From: Lactonifactor sp. BIOML-A5
GTDB taxonomy: Bacteria > Bacillota > Clostridia > Lachnospirales > Lachnospiraceae
DNA: 64,000 nucleotides
Assembly (NCBI RefSeq): GCF_009677585.1
Contig: NZ_WKYV01000016.1
Span: 15,768-79,767, forward strand
Reading direction: 5' to 3'
Below are positions 26,489 through 35,841 of the stretch, piece by piece (position 1 is the stretch's first letter; each line of letters opens with the position of its first letter). A program made the translations under genes and the position numbers. The notes below the pieces were generated by a model. The model did no database searches and was not told the DNA's origin. It saw only the letters and a program-made list of their open reading frames with translations.

Positions 26489-27154
26489 ATGAGAAAAAAT
26501 AAGACAGACGTTTCCTATGGAATTATAGGCCTTGGGAGATTCGGCCAGGCGCTGGCAGTCACGTTGGCGGATGCGGGAAAAGAAGTGGTGGCTGTGGACA
26601 ACAATGAAAGTAAAGTAAAAGAAATCCGCCAGTATACAGAACATGCTTATGTGGCAGAAGAGCTTACAAAGGAAGTGCTGGAGGAGATAGGGATACAGAA
26701 CTGTGATACGGTGATTGTATGTATCGGAGAGAAAATAGATACCAGTATCCTTACTACCTTAAATGTGGTAAACTTGGGGGTCCCTAACGTAATTGCCAAA
26801 GCCATCAGCCGGGATCAGGGTATGGTACTGGAAAAGATAGGCGCAGAGGTGGTTTACCCGGAGCGGGATATGGCACTGAGACTAGGGAAACGTCTGCTGA
26901 CAGGCTGTCTGCTGGATTATCTGCCCCTGGAGAATGGTGTGGAGATTACAGAGATTAAGGCCACAGAGAAGATTGTGGGAAAAAGTGTGGTGGAAGTAGA
27001 GCTGAGAAAACGGTACGGACTGAATATTATAGCCATTGAGCATGAAAACCGGACAGAGACGGAGATAGGACCTGATTACAGATTCCAAAAAAATGATATT
27101 ATTGTGGTAATTGGGAAAGATGAAAATGTGGAGAAGTTCGAAGCCTATCTTTGA
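26489..27154 (+). CDS. ktrA: Potassium uptake regulatory subunit KtrA
   Basis: The 221-aa protein has an N-terminal RCK/TrkA_N Rossmann domain (GIIGLGRFGQALAVTL, VAVDNNE) and a C-terminal TrkA_C domain (about residues 140-221). Length and order match KtrA, which forms a cytosolic ring that gates KtrB in response to ATP/ADP; in Firmicutes the C-domain often binds c-di-AMP. ATG 26489 follows AAGGAGGAGAGG and is chosen over TTG 26468. It is in an operon with ktrB. Confidence 0.92.
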   Translation: MRKNKTDVSYGIIGLGRFGQALAVTLADAGKEVVAVDNNESKVKEIRQYTEHAYVAEELTKEVLEEIGIQNCDTVIVCIGEKIDTSILTTLNVVNLGVPNVIAKAISRDQGMVLEKIGAEVVYPERDMALRLGKRLLTGCLLDYLPLENGVEITEIKATEKIVGKSVVEVELRKRYGLNIIAIEHENRTETEIGPDYRFQKNDIIVVIGKDENVEKFEAYL

Positions 27155-27244
27155 GATTTCCAAAGTTCTTGCAGACAGAAGCACGGGAAAGATGTATAAT
27201 GGTATTTGACTGATCCAAAAAAGAAATACAAAGGAGGAAGGAAG

Positions 27245-27979
27245 ATGCTGGAATTAAAGAATATTTCCTTCGACGTGTCAGAGGATGCAGAACAAAAAGG
27301 AATATTGCACAATATAAATCTGAAGCTGAAGGATAACCAGTTCATCGCCGTCACAGGACCAAACGGGGGAGGAAAGTCAACCCTTGCAAAAATCATTGCC
27401 GGGATTCAGGCACCTACAGAGGGGCAGATTCTCTGGAACGGAGAAGACATTACGGATAAAAACATTACGGAGAGAGCCCGTCTGGGAATCAGCTATGCGT
27501 TTCAGCAGCCGGTCCGCTTCAAAGGGGTAACAGTTTTTGACCTTCTGCAGCTGGCCAGCGGAGAGAATATAACGGTTACAAAAGCCTGTGAATATCTTTC
27601 AGAGGTAGGGCTGTGTGCAAAAGATTATATTAAGAGAGAAGTCAATGCCAGCCTTTCCGGGGGAGAGCTTAAGAGGATAGAGATTGCCTCTATTCTTGCG
27701 AGATCTACTAAGATCTCTATTTTTGATGAGCCGGAAGCCGGTATTGACCTGTGGAGCTTTCAGAATCTGATCCAGGTATTTGAGAAGATGCATGAAAAGA
27801 TCCACGGAACGATCTTGGTAATTTCCCATCAGGAGAGGATACTGAATATTGCCGATGAAATCGTAGTAATCTCAGACGGCGGGATTAAAGGACAGGGCAG
27901 CAGGGATGAGATTCTCCCGGATCTTCTCAGCGGAGAGGATTCCTACGGAGCCTCCTGCTATAAGATGGAGGTGAAATAA
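27245..27979 (+). CDS. SufC-like ABC ATPase of a minimal Fe-S assembly pair
   Basis: The 244-aa ATPase has Walker A in GPNGGGKSTLAK, the Q-loop in SYAFQQPVRF, the signature LSGGELKRIEIA, Walker B ISIFDEPEAGIDLWSF and the switch His in LVISHQERIL. The EPEAGIDLW wording is close to SufC, which drives the SufBCD scaffold for Fe-S cluster assembly. The next gene is a single short SufB/SufD-like protein starting immediately after the stop. No sufS, sufU, sufD or sufE is nearby, so this appears to be the two-gene minimal type. ATG 27245 follows AAAGGAGGAAGG. Confidence 0.88.
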   Translation: MLELKNISFDVSEDAEQKGILHNINLKLKDNQFIAVTGPNGGGKSTLAKIIAGIQAPTEGQILWNGEDITDKNITERARLGISYAFQQPVRFKGVTVFDLLQLASGENITVTKACEYLSEVGLCAKDYIKREVNASLSGGELKRIEIASILARSTKISIFDEPEAGIDLWSFQNLIQVFEKMHEKIHGTILVISHQERILNIADEIVVISDGGIKGQGSRDEILPDLLSGEDSYGASCYKMEVK

Positions 27980-28897
27980 ATGGACGCAATACAAAAGCAT
28001 CTGCTGGAAGAAGTGGCAGATCTCCACGCAATTCCCACAGGGGCCTATAATATCAGGGCCAACGGCAAGAGTGTAGAGCGGAATACCACAAGCACTGTTG
28101 ATATTGTCTCTAAGGAGGACGGCACGGGAATCGATATTATCATAAAACCCGGTACAAAGCGGGAGAGTGTCCATATCCCGGTAGTTCTCAGTCAGGCTGG
28201 TCTTACCGAGGTGGTATACAATGATTTTTATATCGGTGAAGATGCGGATGTCACCATTATCGCAGGCTGCGGAATCCACAATGGGGGTGCCGAGAACAGC
28301 AGACACGACGGGATTCACCGGTTTTTTATAGGAAAGAATGCAAAAGTCAAATATGTGGAAAAGCACTATGGAAGCGGCGACGGTACGGGCAAGAGAATTA
28401 TGAATCCTCAGACTATCGTTGAGATGGAAGAGGACAGCTATATGGAAATGGATACGGTTCAGATTAAAGGTGTGGATTCCACCAAGAGGGAGACGCGGGC
28501 AGTTCTCAGGGACGGTGCGAAGTTAGTGGTAATGGAGCGGCTGATGACCCATGGCAGCCAGACGGCTACCAGTGAATTTGCGGTAGATCTCAACGGAGAC
28601 GGCGCCAGGGCAAATGTAACCTCAAGATCTGTGGCAAAGGAGGAGTCTACCCAGCTGTTTATCTCCAAGATTAATGGAAATGCCAAATGCAGCGGGCATA
28701 CAGAGTGTGATGCCATTATCATGGATCACGCGAAGATCAGCGCAGTTCCTGAAATTACTGCGAACCATCCGGATGCGGAACTGATTCATGAAGCAGCTAT
28801 CGGAAAGATTGCGGGAGAGCAGATTATTAAGCTTATGACGCTGGGGCTGGCAGAACAGGAAGCCGAAGAGCAGATTGTAAATGGGTTTTTAAAATAA
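27980..28897 (+). CDS. Short SufB/SufD-like Fe-S scaffold protein
   Basis: The 305-aa protein is much shorter than SufB (about 470) or SufD (about 420) but keeps the SufBD beta-helix core. Visible conserved pieces are NGNAKCSGHTECDAIIMD, SAVPEITANHPDAELIHEAAIGKI and the C-terminal LMTLGLAEQEAEEQIVNGF. The Cys and the HE pair correspond to residues proposed as cluster ligands in SufB. It starts directly after the SufC-like stop (TAA-ATG). Together they resemble the minimal SufC-SufB (SMS-type) systems described in archaea and anaerobes, here as inference. A terminator follows. Confidence 0.85.
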   Translation: MDAIQKHLLEEVADLHAIPTGAYNIRANGKSVERNTTSTVDIVSKEDGTGIDIIIKPGTKRESVHIPVVLSQAGLTEVVYNDFYIGEDADVTIIAGCGIHNGGAENSRHDGIHRFFIGKNAKVKYVEKHYGSGDGTGKRIMNPQTIVEMEEDSYMEMDTVQIKGVDSTKRETRAVLRDGAKLVVMERLMTHGSQTATSEFAVDLNGDGARANVTSRSVAKEESTQLFISKINGNAKCSGHTECDAIIMDHAKISAVPEITANHPDAELIHEAAIGKIAGEQIIKLMTLGLAEQEAEEQIVNGFLK

Positions 28898-28903
28898 AAT
28901 GCA

Positions 28904-28942
28904 GGGTCCGGCCGCAGATGCGGTCCGGACCCAAGCCTTTTT
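28904..28942 (+). terminator. Rho-independent terminator after the SufCB-like pair
   Basis: GGGTCCG pairs with CGGACCC and CCGCA/TGCGG extends the stem inward; a T-run (TTTTT) follows a few bases later. It closes the SufC-SufB-like operon. Confidence 0.8.
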
Positions 28943-29042
28943 GCGGGGGAAATGTGAAGGGAGAGCTAAACTTCTTGACACAATCTCTCCAATAAGGGAA
29001 AATAGAAGTATGTATGATAGGAAAGAAGAGGGCATAAGCGTT

Positions 29043-30011
29043 ATGGCTGACAAAACATTTGCGGTATTAATTGATTCGGATAATATTTCATCCAAATACA
29101 TCTCCGGGATTCTGGATGAGATGACAAAGTACGGCGTGATAACTTACAAAAGAATATACGGGGATTGGACCAGCACCCAGACGACCAAGTGGAAGCAGGC
29201 CCTTCTGGAGAATTCCATTATGCCCATTCAGCAGTTCAGCAATACCGTAGGCAAAAATGCTACGGATTCGGCATTAATCATTGACGCTATGGATATTTTA
29301 TATACCAATAATGTAGACGGTTTCTGCATTGTATCAAGTGACAGCGATTTTACCAGGCTGGCAAGCCGGCTCAGAGAGTCTGGCAAAGAGGTGATCGGTA
29401 TGGGAGAGGAAAAAACGCCCAGATCCTTCCGGGCGGCCTGTACGGTATTCACGAATCTGGAGATTCTGTTGGATCAGGATGAAGAGGAGGAGGAAAAGGG
29501 GACCGAGCCGGACGAAGAAGCTGCCGGAATTCCGAAGAAGAAAAGAGAGATTATCAGCAAGGGGAATATTGAAGATGATATTCTTTCTATTATCAGTGAG
29601 AATGATGATAAGGGAAAGGATACCGGCCTGGGTGAGATTGGCAGCCGTCTGGTGAAGAAATACTCGGATTTTGATGTCCGCAATTACGGATACAGTTCTC
29701 TGTCAAAATTTCTGGAAGAGATGGACGGATTTGAACTCAAGAAAATAAATAATGCCATAACAGTAAAGATGAAGGACAATAAAACAAAGAAGCAGAAGCT
29801 GGCTTCCTATGCCATTGAGCTGGTTGAGAAGAATGGTGAGGAGGGTATGGAGCTTGCTGCCCTTGGAAACCGGATGCATAAGAAATTTGATAAATTTAAG
29901 GTGAAGGATTATGGTTATGCAACATTTGCAAAGTTTGTCCAGAGCATTCCCCAGCTGGAGGTAACGGAAAACAAACTGAAAAGCAAGGTTGTGTTTCTTA
30001 AGAAAAAGTAA
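29043..30011 (+). CDS. NYN-domain (LabA-like) protein with two OST-HTH/LOTUS-like repeats
   Basis: Residues 1 to about 145 form a NYN domain of the PIN-like RNase superfamily, with acidic residues in VLIDSDNISSKY, KNATDSALIIDAMD and CIVSSDSDFTRLASRL, as in LabA-type proteins. A low-complexity acidic linker (about 150-170) follows. Then two similar roughly 70-residue repeats follow (LVKKYSDFDVRNYGYSSLSKF and MHKKFDKFKVKDYGYATFAKF), matching OST-HTH/LOTUS modules that bind RNA. Predicted to be an RNA-binding nuclease or RNA regulator. ATG 29043 is used; the ribosome site is weak, and ATG 29010 is an alternative. Confidence 0.85.
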   Translation: MADKTFAVLIDSDNISSKYISGILDEMTKYGVITYKRIYGDWTSTQTTKWKQALLENSIMPIQQFSNTVGKNATDSALIIDAMDILYTNNVDGFCIVSSDSDFTRLASRLRESGKEVIGMGEEKTPRSFRAACTVFTNLEILLDQDEEEEEKGTEPDEEAAGIPKKKREIISKGNIEDDILSIISENDDKGKDTGLGEIGSRLVKKYSDFDVRNYGYSSLSKFLEEMDGFELKKINNAITVKMKDNKTKKQKLASYAIELVEKNGEEGMELAALGNRMHKKFDKFKVKDYGYATFAKFVQSIPQLEVTENKLKSKVVFLKKK

Positions 30012-30025
30012 CATAGGGGGGCAAA

Positions 30026-33000
30026 ATGAACATGAAGCAAACATCAGATCAGACCTTTTTTGCATGTGTGGGCGGCGTACTTACCTGCGGCTGCGATGCG
30101 GGAGGAACCATATTGTGGGCAGATGATGGCTTTTACAATATGCTGGATTATACAAAATCGGAATTTGCAGAAAAGTTTCAGAATAAGATTGCCCCTGTGA
30201 TTATTTCTGAGGAGCCCGGAAATGGATGGAAGGAATTTTGCGGTAAACTCAGTGAAAAAAAGGTGCTTCTGGCAGAATACCGGCTGCAGTGCAAAAACGG
30301 AGATATAAAGTGGGCTGTCTTTAGTTCCAGACGGATGGAAGAGGAGGGGAAAGAACCCTATGCCCTTATCTTTTACCACGATATTTCCGTCCGCAAAAAG
30401 AGGCAGATATCTGTTCAGGAACAGATTTTAAAGGATCCCCTTACGGGTCTGTATAATAAAAAGGCCGCAGAGTCTATGATTCAGGAGTATCTTGAGAGCA
30501 GCAGTGAGGCGGCGGCTCTCTTTGTGATTGATATAGACAATTTTAAGGGGATCAATGATAATTTTGGCCATATTTACGGAGACTCTGTACTCACGGAGAT
30601 GTCACGTCATCTGAAAAGCATTACCAGAAGTACGGACATTGTGGGAAGAGTGGGCGGCGATGAATTTATCGCATTCTTTACAGATATAAAAGGGAAAGAG
30701 GGGATTATCCGCAAAGCAAAAGAAATAGGCAAGATGTTTTACCGTTCTTTTGAGGACTCAGATATTCATTATGAGATATCCGGAAGTATAGGAATCTGTT
30801 TCTTTCCCGATGACGGCACCACGTATCTGGAACTCTTTGAGAAAGCAGATGTGGCTGCCTATTTTTCTAAGGATAATGGGAAAAATCAATATACCGTTTA
30901 TCAGGAGAATATGGAGCACAAAAGCCTGCAGACTGCAGACAGCGGGCAGGAAGAGCAGGACAACCAGCTGGCTTTGTACCGGAAGGCTTCCAGGGGAGGA
31001 ACCTTTCAGATCCGCATGGACGAAAACTACACGCTGCTGTATGGCAATGATATATACTATCAGATCATGGGCTATACGAAGCAGGAAATGAAAGAAAAGT
31101 TTGGGAATCAGTGCAGGAGGAATGTTTTTCCGGGAGATGTAAAGCGGGTGGAGGACTTAATAAGCAGGGCCACATACACCGGGCAGCATGTTCTGGAGTG
31201 GGAAATGCGGATTATTACCGGACAGGGAGAGATTCGCTGGATATGGGTAAACGGGGCTTTGGAGTACCGTTCCACCGGGTGTGTAATGAGCGGTTTTATC
31301 CTGGATACGACAGAAAGACATGACCTTTTATCCCAGATTTCCAGAAGTGAGGAGAGATACCGGATAGCGCTGCAGCAGACCCACATGAACGTGTGGGAGT
31401 ATGACATCCCCAATCGGAGACTGATCCTTACAGAAAGTGCCAGAGAGCACCATGGTTTTGGGGAGATTGTTGAAAATGTGCCGGAGTATCTCATTGAGTC
31501 CGGACATATTCATCCGGACAGTGTGAAGGAAGTGCGGGAGATGTACCGCAAGATCCGGGAGGGAGCGCCCAGGATTGAGGGAGAGATCCGCACAAGAAAT
31601 CCCCGGGGGAACGGATGGTGGTGGGAGAAAGTAGTTTATACCTCCATATTCGACGAAGATGGCCTTCCCCAGTGCGCCATTGCCGTGGGCGAGGACATCA
31701 CGGCAAAAAAGGAAGCGGAGATTAACTACCAGAAAGAGCTTCAGATGAGATTTGCCATGTCTGAGGGAATCATGGCCAGCAGCCGGGTGAATTTGACCCG
31801 AAATTGTGTGGAATATCTGCAATCCGAGATCCTGAATATAGAAGGGAAAGAAGGTGCAGTAAACTATGACGATCTGGTGCAACAGGGAGTGTCCAGAATT
31901 GTAAATTCCGAGGACAAGGTGCGTTATCTTAAGATTATGTCCTCAGAAGCATTAAAGTCCGCTTATGTGAAAGGACAGTCACAGGTATCCCTGGAGTACC
32001 GCTGGCTGGATTTGAACGAAAAGCTGATCTGGATCGGTACCTCGGTGAGTCTGGTAAAGGATGCGGTTACGCAGGATTTGTATGCTTATGGAAAGATGCG
32101 GGATATAGATTACCAGAAAAAACTAGAGCTGGGACTGAAGCAGAGAGCTGAGAAAGACAGTCTCACCGGGGCTTATCATAAGGAAACCGCGTTCAGTATC
32201 ATGAATGCGGCGATCCGCAATGCCAGAAGTCTGGGACATGATTTTGCAGTGATACTTTTTTCTGTAGATAATTTCAGAAGAATTGACAGGTGCTGCGGAT
32301 ACGGGGAGGGCGGCAATGTTTTAAAAGAACTCAGCAGTCTTTTAGATATGAAGTTTGGGAGCCGGTATCTGGCGGGCAGATACAGTGAGGATGAGCTTCT
32401 TCTGCTTGTTCCGGGACCAAAGCAGCAAAAGGATCTGTCGTATAAGACAGAGGATGTCCGCCAGTCAGTAAGAATGTCATACGTATTTTCTGAACTGGAG
32501 GTGCCCGTAACCGTATCTGTGGGGATCGCAGTCTCTGGTGACGGTATAAAAAACATCCGGGAAGGTTGCGGCAAAGCAAAGGAGGCGTTAGACGCTGCAA
32601 AGGAAAGAGGCGGAGACTGCTGTGTCATGTATTCCCAGGCGATGGCTGCTGAGAAGAATCTGGTGATTCAGGAACTTAAAGGAACAGCAAGAGAGAATGG
32701 GGCGGGAGCTGCACCGGAGAAGGAGGAGGATGTTCTGCTTAAGTGTGTCTATTCCCTTACCTCATCCCTGGATATTGAACAGGTACTTGAGGAGGTACTG
32801 CGGGAGCTGGGAGCATACTTCAGGGCAGAACACACGTATATACTCATCTTGGGTGATGATATGGAGCGGACGGAGTATCTCAAAGAATGGAGAAGGGATG
32901 GGTTACCTTCCAAAACGTCTATTCCTTTAGCGCTTTTGCAGCAGATTAAGAATCAAATGGCTGTTACAGATATAAGCAAGATTGCGGGGATATATCCCGA

Positions 33001-34459
33001 AGAGACAGAGATACTGAGAGCAGAGGGGATCTTCAGCTTCCAGGTGGTTTCCATGGATAAAGTTCACAATGGGATCTCGGGATATATTGGCGTGGAGAAT
33101 GGGGCCAGACATATGGAAAGGACGACAGTACTCCATTTTGTCCGGCATTTTGTGGGATATGAGATCATGAGGAGGAGACTTCATGAAAAGCAGGAATACC
33201 TCAGCTATCATGATGCGCTCACCGGATTGGAGAACCGTAACAGCTTTCTGTCCTACCGGGACAGTCTTTCCGAAGATACCCTGATTTCCCTTGGGGTAGT
33301 CTCTGCCGATATTAACGGTCTGAAGCAGCTGAATACCCAGTATGGCCATGATTACGGCGATTATATGGTAAAGTTCACCGGAAGGGTAATGCGTGAAAAG
33401 TTTAAGGGAGGAAGGATTTTCCGTTTTGCCGGAGATGAGTTTCTTGCTGTATTTGAAAATTTGTCGCAGAAAGCATTTTCGGACTGTGTAGAGGATATGA
33501 GAGCTGCCATGGAGGCATCTTATCCCTCCAGTATATCTCTGGGGGCGGTTTGGACTGATACAGAGATGAGTCTGGAACACGCCATAACCAGAGCAGATGA
33601 AAGGATGCTCCTTGCAAAACAGGAATATTACAGAAGCTCACAGAATATTGCCAAGCATTATGACCCGGCAATGCTGAAAAAACTTTTGAAGGATATACAG
33701 GACGGGCGTTACCATATGTTTCTACAGCCTAAGGCAGAGATCTCCACATGCAGGATTGTGGGGGCGGAGGCATTGGTGCGGTATATCGATTCTGATGGGA
33801 AAATCGTGGGGCCTGCCCAGTTTATTCCCCAGCTTGAGCAGGCAGGGAATGTCCGGCACGTGGACCTGTATATCTTTGAGGAAGTATGCAGAGCCCTGAA
33901 AAGATGGAAAGAAAAGGGATATGCGTGTATCCCCGTATCCCTGAATTTTTCCCGTACCACCCTTTTAGAAGAGGGATTGATCCATAAAATTGAGGAGATC
34001 TACCAGAGGTATCAGGTGGATCGAAATCTCATTGAGATTGAGGTGACAGAGAGCGCAAGCGTGGGAGAACGGGAAACCATAGTGGAGATCAGCGGCAGAT
34101 TAGCTTCCCTGGGCTATCGGATTGCGCTGGATGATTTTGGGGCTAAATACAGTAATATGTCCATTCTCTCAGCCATGGAGCTGGAGGTTTTGAAACTGGA
34201 TCGGAGTCTGGTTTCCGATTTGTTCTCCAATGAGAAGACCAGGGTTGTAGTGAAGAATTTTCTCCAGACCTGCAGACAGCTGGGGATCCAGAGTGTGGCC
34301 GAGGGAGTGGAAAGCAGAGAACAGCTTGAGGTACTGGAAGTCCTTGGCTGTGACTATGCCCAGGGATACTACTTTAATAAACCCATTCCGCTGGAAAAAT
34401 TTGAAGAATTTTATCTGAAAAGTTCATCCTGCGGGGAGTACATAGAGATTCATTCATAA
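30026..34459 (+). CDS. Multi-PAS, triple-GGDEF, GAF and EAL c-di-GMP protein (1477 aa)
   Basis: It has no membrane segment. In order: PAS (about 15-125); GGDEF1 with GRVGGDEFIAFF (about 210) and an RxxD inhibitory site (RSTD) five residues before it; two or three PAS-like regions (about 310-690); GGDEF2 with degenerate YSEDELLLLV (about 787); GAF-like (about 905-1045); GGDEF3 with FAGDEFLAVF (about 1135); and EAL (about 1220-1470) with EALVR, SLNFS, EIEVTES, LDDFG, LKLD and VAEGVE. Only GGDEF1 is fully canonical. The EAL loop reads DDFGAKYS instead of DDFGTGYS. It could make, sense or degrade c-di-GMP. RBS is AGGGGGG. It leads into ACT and DegV genes. Confidence 0.9.
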   Translation: MNMKQTSDQTFFACVGGVLTCGCDAGGTILWADDGFYNMLDYTKSEFAEKFQNKIAPVIISEEPGNGWKEFCGKLSEKKVLLAEYRLQCKNGDIKWAVFSSRRMEEEGKEPYALIFYHDISVRKKRQISVQEQILKDPLTGLYNKKAAESMIQEYLESSSEAAALFVIDIDNFKGINDNFGHIYGDSVLTEMSRHLKSITRSTDIVGRVGGDEFIAFFTDIKGKEGIIRKAKEIGKMFYRSFEDSDIHYEISGSIGICFFPDDGTTYLELFEKADVAAYFSKDNGKNQYTVYQENMEHKSLQTADSGQEEQDNQLALYRKASRGGTFQIRMDENYTLLYGNDIYYQIMGYTKQEMKEKFGNQCRRNVFPGDVKRVEDLISRATYTGQHVLEWEMRIITGQGEIRWIWVNGALEYRSTGCVMSGFILDTTERHDLLSQISRSEERYRIALQQTHMNVWEYDIPNRRLILTESAREHHGFGEIVENVPEYLIESGHIHPDSVKEVREMYRKIREGAPRIEGEIRTRNPRGNGWWWEKVVYTSIFDEDGLPQCAIAVGEDITAKKEAEINYQKELQMRFAMSEGIMASSRVNLTRNCVEYLQSEILNIEGKEGAVNYDDLVQQGVSRIVNSEDKVRYLKIMSSEALKSAYVKGQSQVSLEYRWLDLNEKLIWIGTSVSLVKDAVTQDLYAYGKMRDIDYQKKLELGLKQRAEKDSLTGAYHKETAFSIMNAAIRNARSLGHDFAVILFSVDNFRRIDRCCGYGEGGNVLKELSSLLDMKFGSRYLAGRYSEDELLLLVPGPKQQKDLSYKTEDVRQSVRMSYVFSELEVPVTVSVGIAVSGDGIKNIREGCGKAKEALDAAKERGGDCCVMYSQAMAAEKNLVIQELKGTARENGAGAAPEKEEDVLLKCVYSLTSSLDIEQVLEEVLRELGAYFRAEHTYILILGDDMERTEYLKEWRRDGLPSKTSIPLALLQQIKNQMAVTDISKIAGIYPEETEILRAEGIFSFQVVSMDKVHNGISGYIGVENGARHMERTTVLHFVRHFVGYEIMRRRLHEKQEYLSYHDALTGLENRNSFLSYRDSLSEDTLISLGVVSADINGLKQLNTQYGHDYGDYMVKFTGRVMREKFKGGRIFRFAGDEFLAVFENLSQKAFSDCVEDMRAAMEASYPSSISLGAVWTDTEMSLEHAITRADERMLLAKQEYYRSSQNIAKHYDPAMLKKLLKDIQDGRYHMFLQPKAEISTCRIVGAEALVRYIDSDGKIVGPAQFIPQLEQAGNVRHVDLYIFEEVCRALKRWKEKGYACIPVSLNFSRTTLLEEGLIHKIEEIYQRYQVDRNLIEIEVTESASVGERETIVEISGRLASLGYRIALDDFGAKYSNMSILSAMELEVLKLDRSLVSDLFSNEKTRVVVKNFLQTCRQLGIQSVAEGVESREQLEVLEVLGCDYAQGYYFNKPIPLEKFEEFYLKSSSCGEYIEIHS

Positions 34460-34485
34460 AAATATAACAAAGGAGAATACTAAAA

Positions 34486-34908
34486 ATGATTAGACAACTT
34501 TCCGTTTTTATTGAAAACGTGCCAGGGAGCCTTATGCAGGTTACGAAATGCCTGAAGGATGCAGGGATAAATTTGATGGCTATATCATCCTTTGACAGCC
34601 CGGAATTCGGGATCCTGAGGATGATTGTAGATCAGCCGGAAGAGGCTGAGGGTATCTTAAAAAGAAATCACTTTATGGTCCGGGTGGGTACTGTCCTGGG
34701 AGTTTCTGTGGCAGACGAGCCGGGGGCTCTGAATAAGATGCTGGAGATTATGGCCCAGGGAAATATAAGTGTCAATTACATCTATTCTTTTATCAGTGAG
34801 ATTGACCGCTCACCCATCATGATTTTTCACACCGAGTATACGGAGGAAGCAAGACAGCTCCTGAAAAGAAACGGAATGCATGTAGTGGATAACCTGAAAG
34901 AACTGTAA
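34486..34908 (+). CDS. Tandem ACT-domain protein
   Basis: The 140-aa protein is two ACT domains and nothing else: RQLSVFIENVPGSLMQVTKCLKDAG (residues 3-27) and VSVADEPGALNKMLEIMAQG (about 74-95). ACT domains bind amino acids and regulate metabolism. It resembles the tandem-ACT gene at 41916, which sits with aromatic-acid genes, so it may bind an aromatic amino acid; this is inference. It follows the c-di-GMP protein by 26 nt with AAAGGAG and precedes DegV by 13 nt. Confidence 0.9.
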   Translation: MIRQLSVFIENVPGSLMQVTKCLKDAGINLMAISSFDSPEFGILRMIVDQPEEAEGILKRNHFMVRVGTVLGVSVADEPGALNKMLEIMAQGNISVNYIYSFISEIDRSPIMIFHTEYTEEARQLLKRNGMHVVDNLKEL

Positions 34909-34921
34909 GGAGACAGCAGCT

Positions 34922-35818
34922 ATGGAATATCAGATAATAACCGACGGTTCCTGTGATCTGGGAGAGGAACTGGCACAGAAATATGGGATTCGGGTAGTAC
35001 CTTTTTATGTGTCATTTGATGATGTGACGTATGAAAAGGAGATAGAGGAACTGGACGTTCGCCAGTTTTACAGAAGAATGGTAGATCATCCCGGAAGCTA
35101 TCCCAAATCCTCTATGCCTAACGTACAGGATTATCTGGAAGCCTTTGAGCCCTTTGCCAGTGCAGGGGTTCCTGTTATCTGTATTTGTATCACTACAAAA
35201 TTCAGCGGATCTTATGCTTCCGCGTCTGCCTCCGGTGGAATACTTCTGGAGAAATATCCGGGAGCCAGGATAAAGGTGATTGACAGTGGTGTTAATACGG
35301 TGCTGCAGGGAATGCTTGTCCTGGAGGCTGTAAAGATGCAGAAGGCAGGATTCGGGTTTCAGGAAGCTGCAGACAAAATAGAAGAGATAAAGGGCAGCGG
35401 CAGAATATTTTTTACGATTGGCAGCATGGAATATCTGGTGCATGGAGGCCGTGTGGGGAAACTAATGGGACTGGCTGGCACAACCCTGGGGATTAAGCCT
35501 TTAATAACCCTTAAGGACGGGGAGATTTTTCCTTCCGGAATAACAAGGAGCCGGAGAAAGTCCAGAAAGAAGGTGCTGGACCTGGTGGAATCACATTTTC
35601 GGGATACCGGGGAGAATCCGGAAGACTATCTGATGGTGATAGGGTATGGATATGACTATGAGGAAGCTGTGGAATTCAGGGAGGAGATGCTTGAATCAAT
35701 TTCCCATTACACCTCTTTGAAGGATGCAGACATCTATCAGATTGGCGCTACCATAGGGGTCCATACCGGACCGTATCCCCTGGGGATAGGGATCCTGAAG
35801 AAGGCAGTAAAAGAGTAA
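34922..35818 (+). CDS. DegV-family fatty-acid-binding protein
   Basis: The 298-aa protein shows DegV landmarks: ITDGSCDLGEELAQKYGIRVVPF at the N-terminus, YPKSSMPNVQDYLEAF, CITTKFSGSYASA, LVHGGRVGK and IKPLITLKDGEI. Family members bind a fatty acid and some (FakB) present it to a kinase (FakA) for phosphorylation. No FakA is adjacent. It starts after AAGGAGA. It appears co-transcribed with the ACT protein. Confidence 0.93.
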   Translation: MEYQIITDGSCDLGEELAQKYGIRVVPFYVSFDDVTYEKEIEELDVRQFYRRMVDHPGSYPKSSMPNVQDYLEAFEPFASAGVPVICICITTKFSGSYASASASGGILLEKYPGARIKVIDSGVNTVLQGMLVLEAVKMQKAGFGFQEAADKIEEIKGSGRIFFTIGSMEYLVHGGRVGKLMGLAGTTLGIKPLITLKDGEIFPSGITRSRRKSRKKVLDLVESHFRDTGENPEDYLMVIGYGYDYEEAVEFREEMLESISHYTSLKDADIYQIGATIGVHTGPYPLGIGILKKAVKE

Positions 35819-35841
35819 GGACAGGGAAAAGGAGCATGGGG

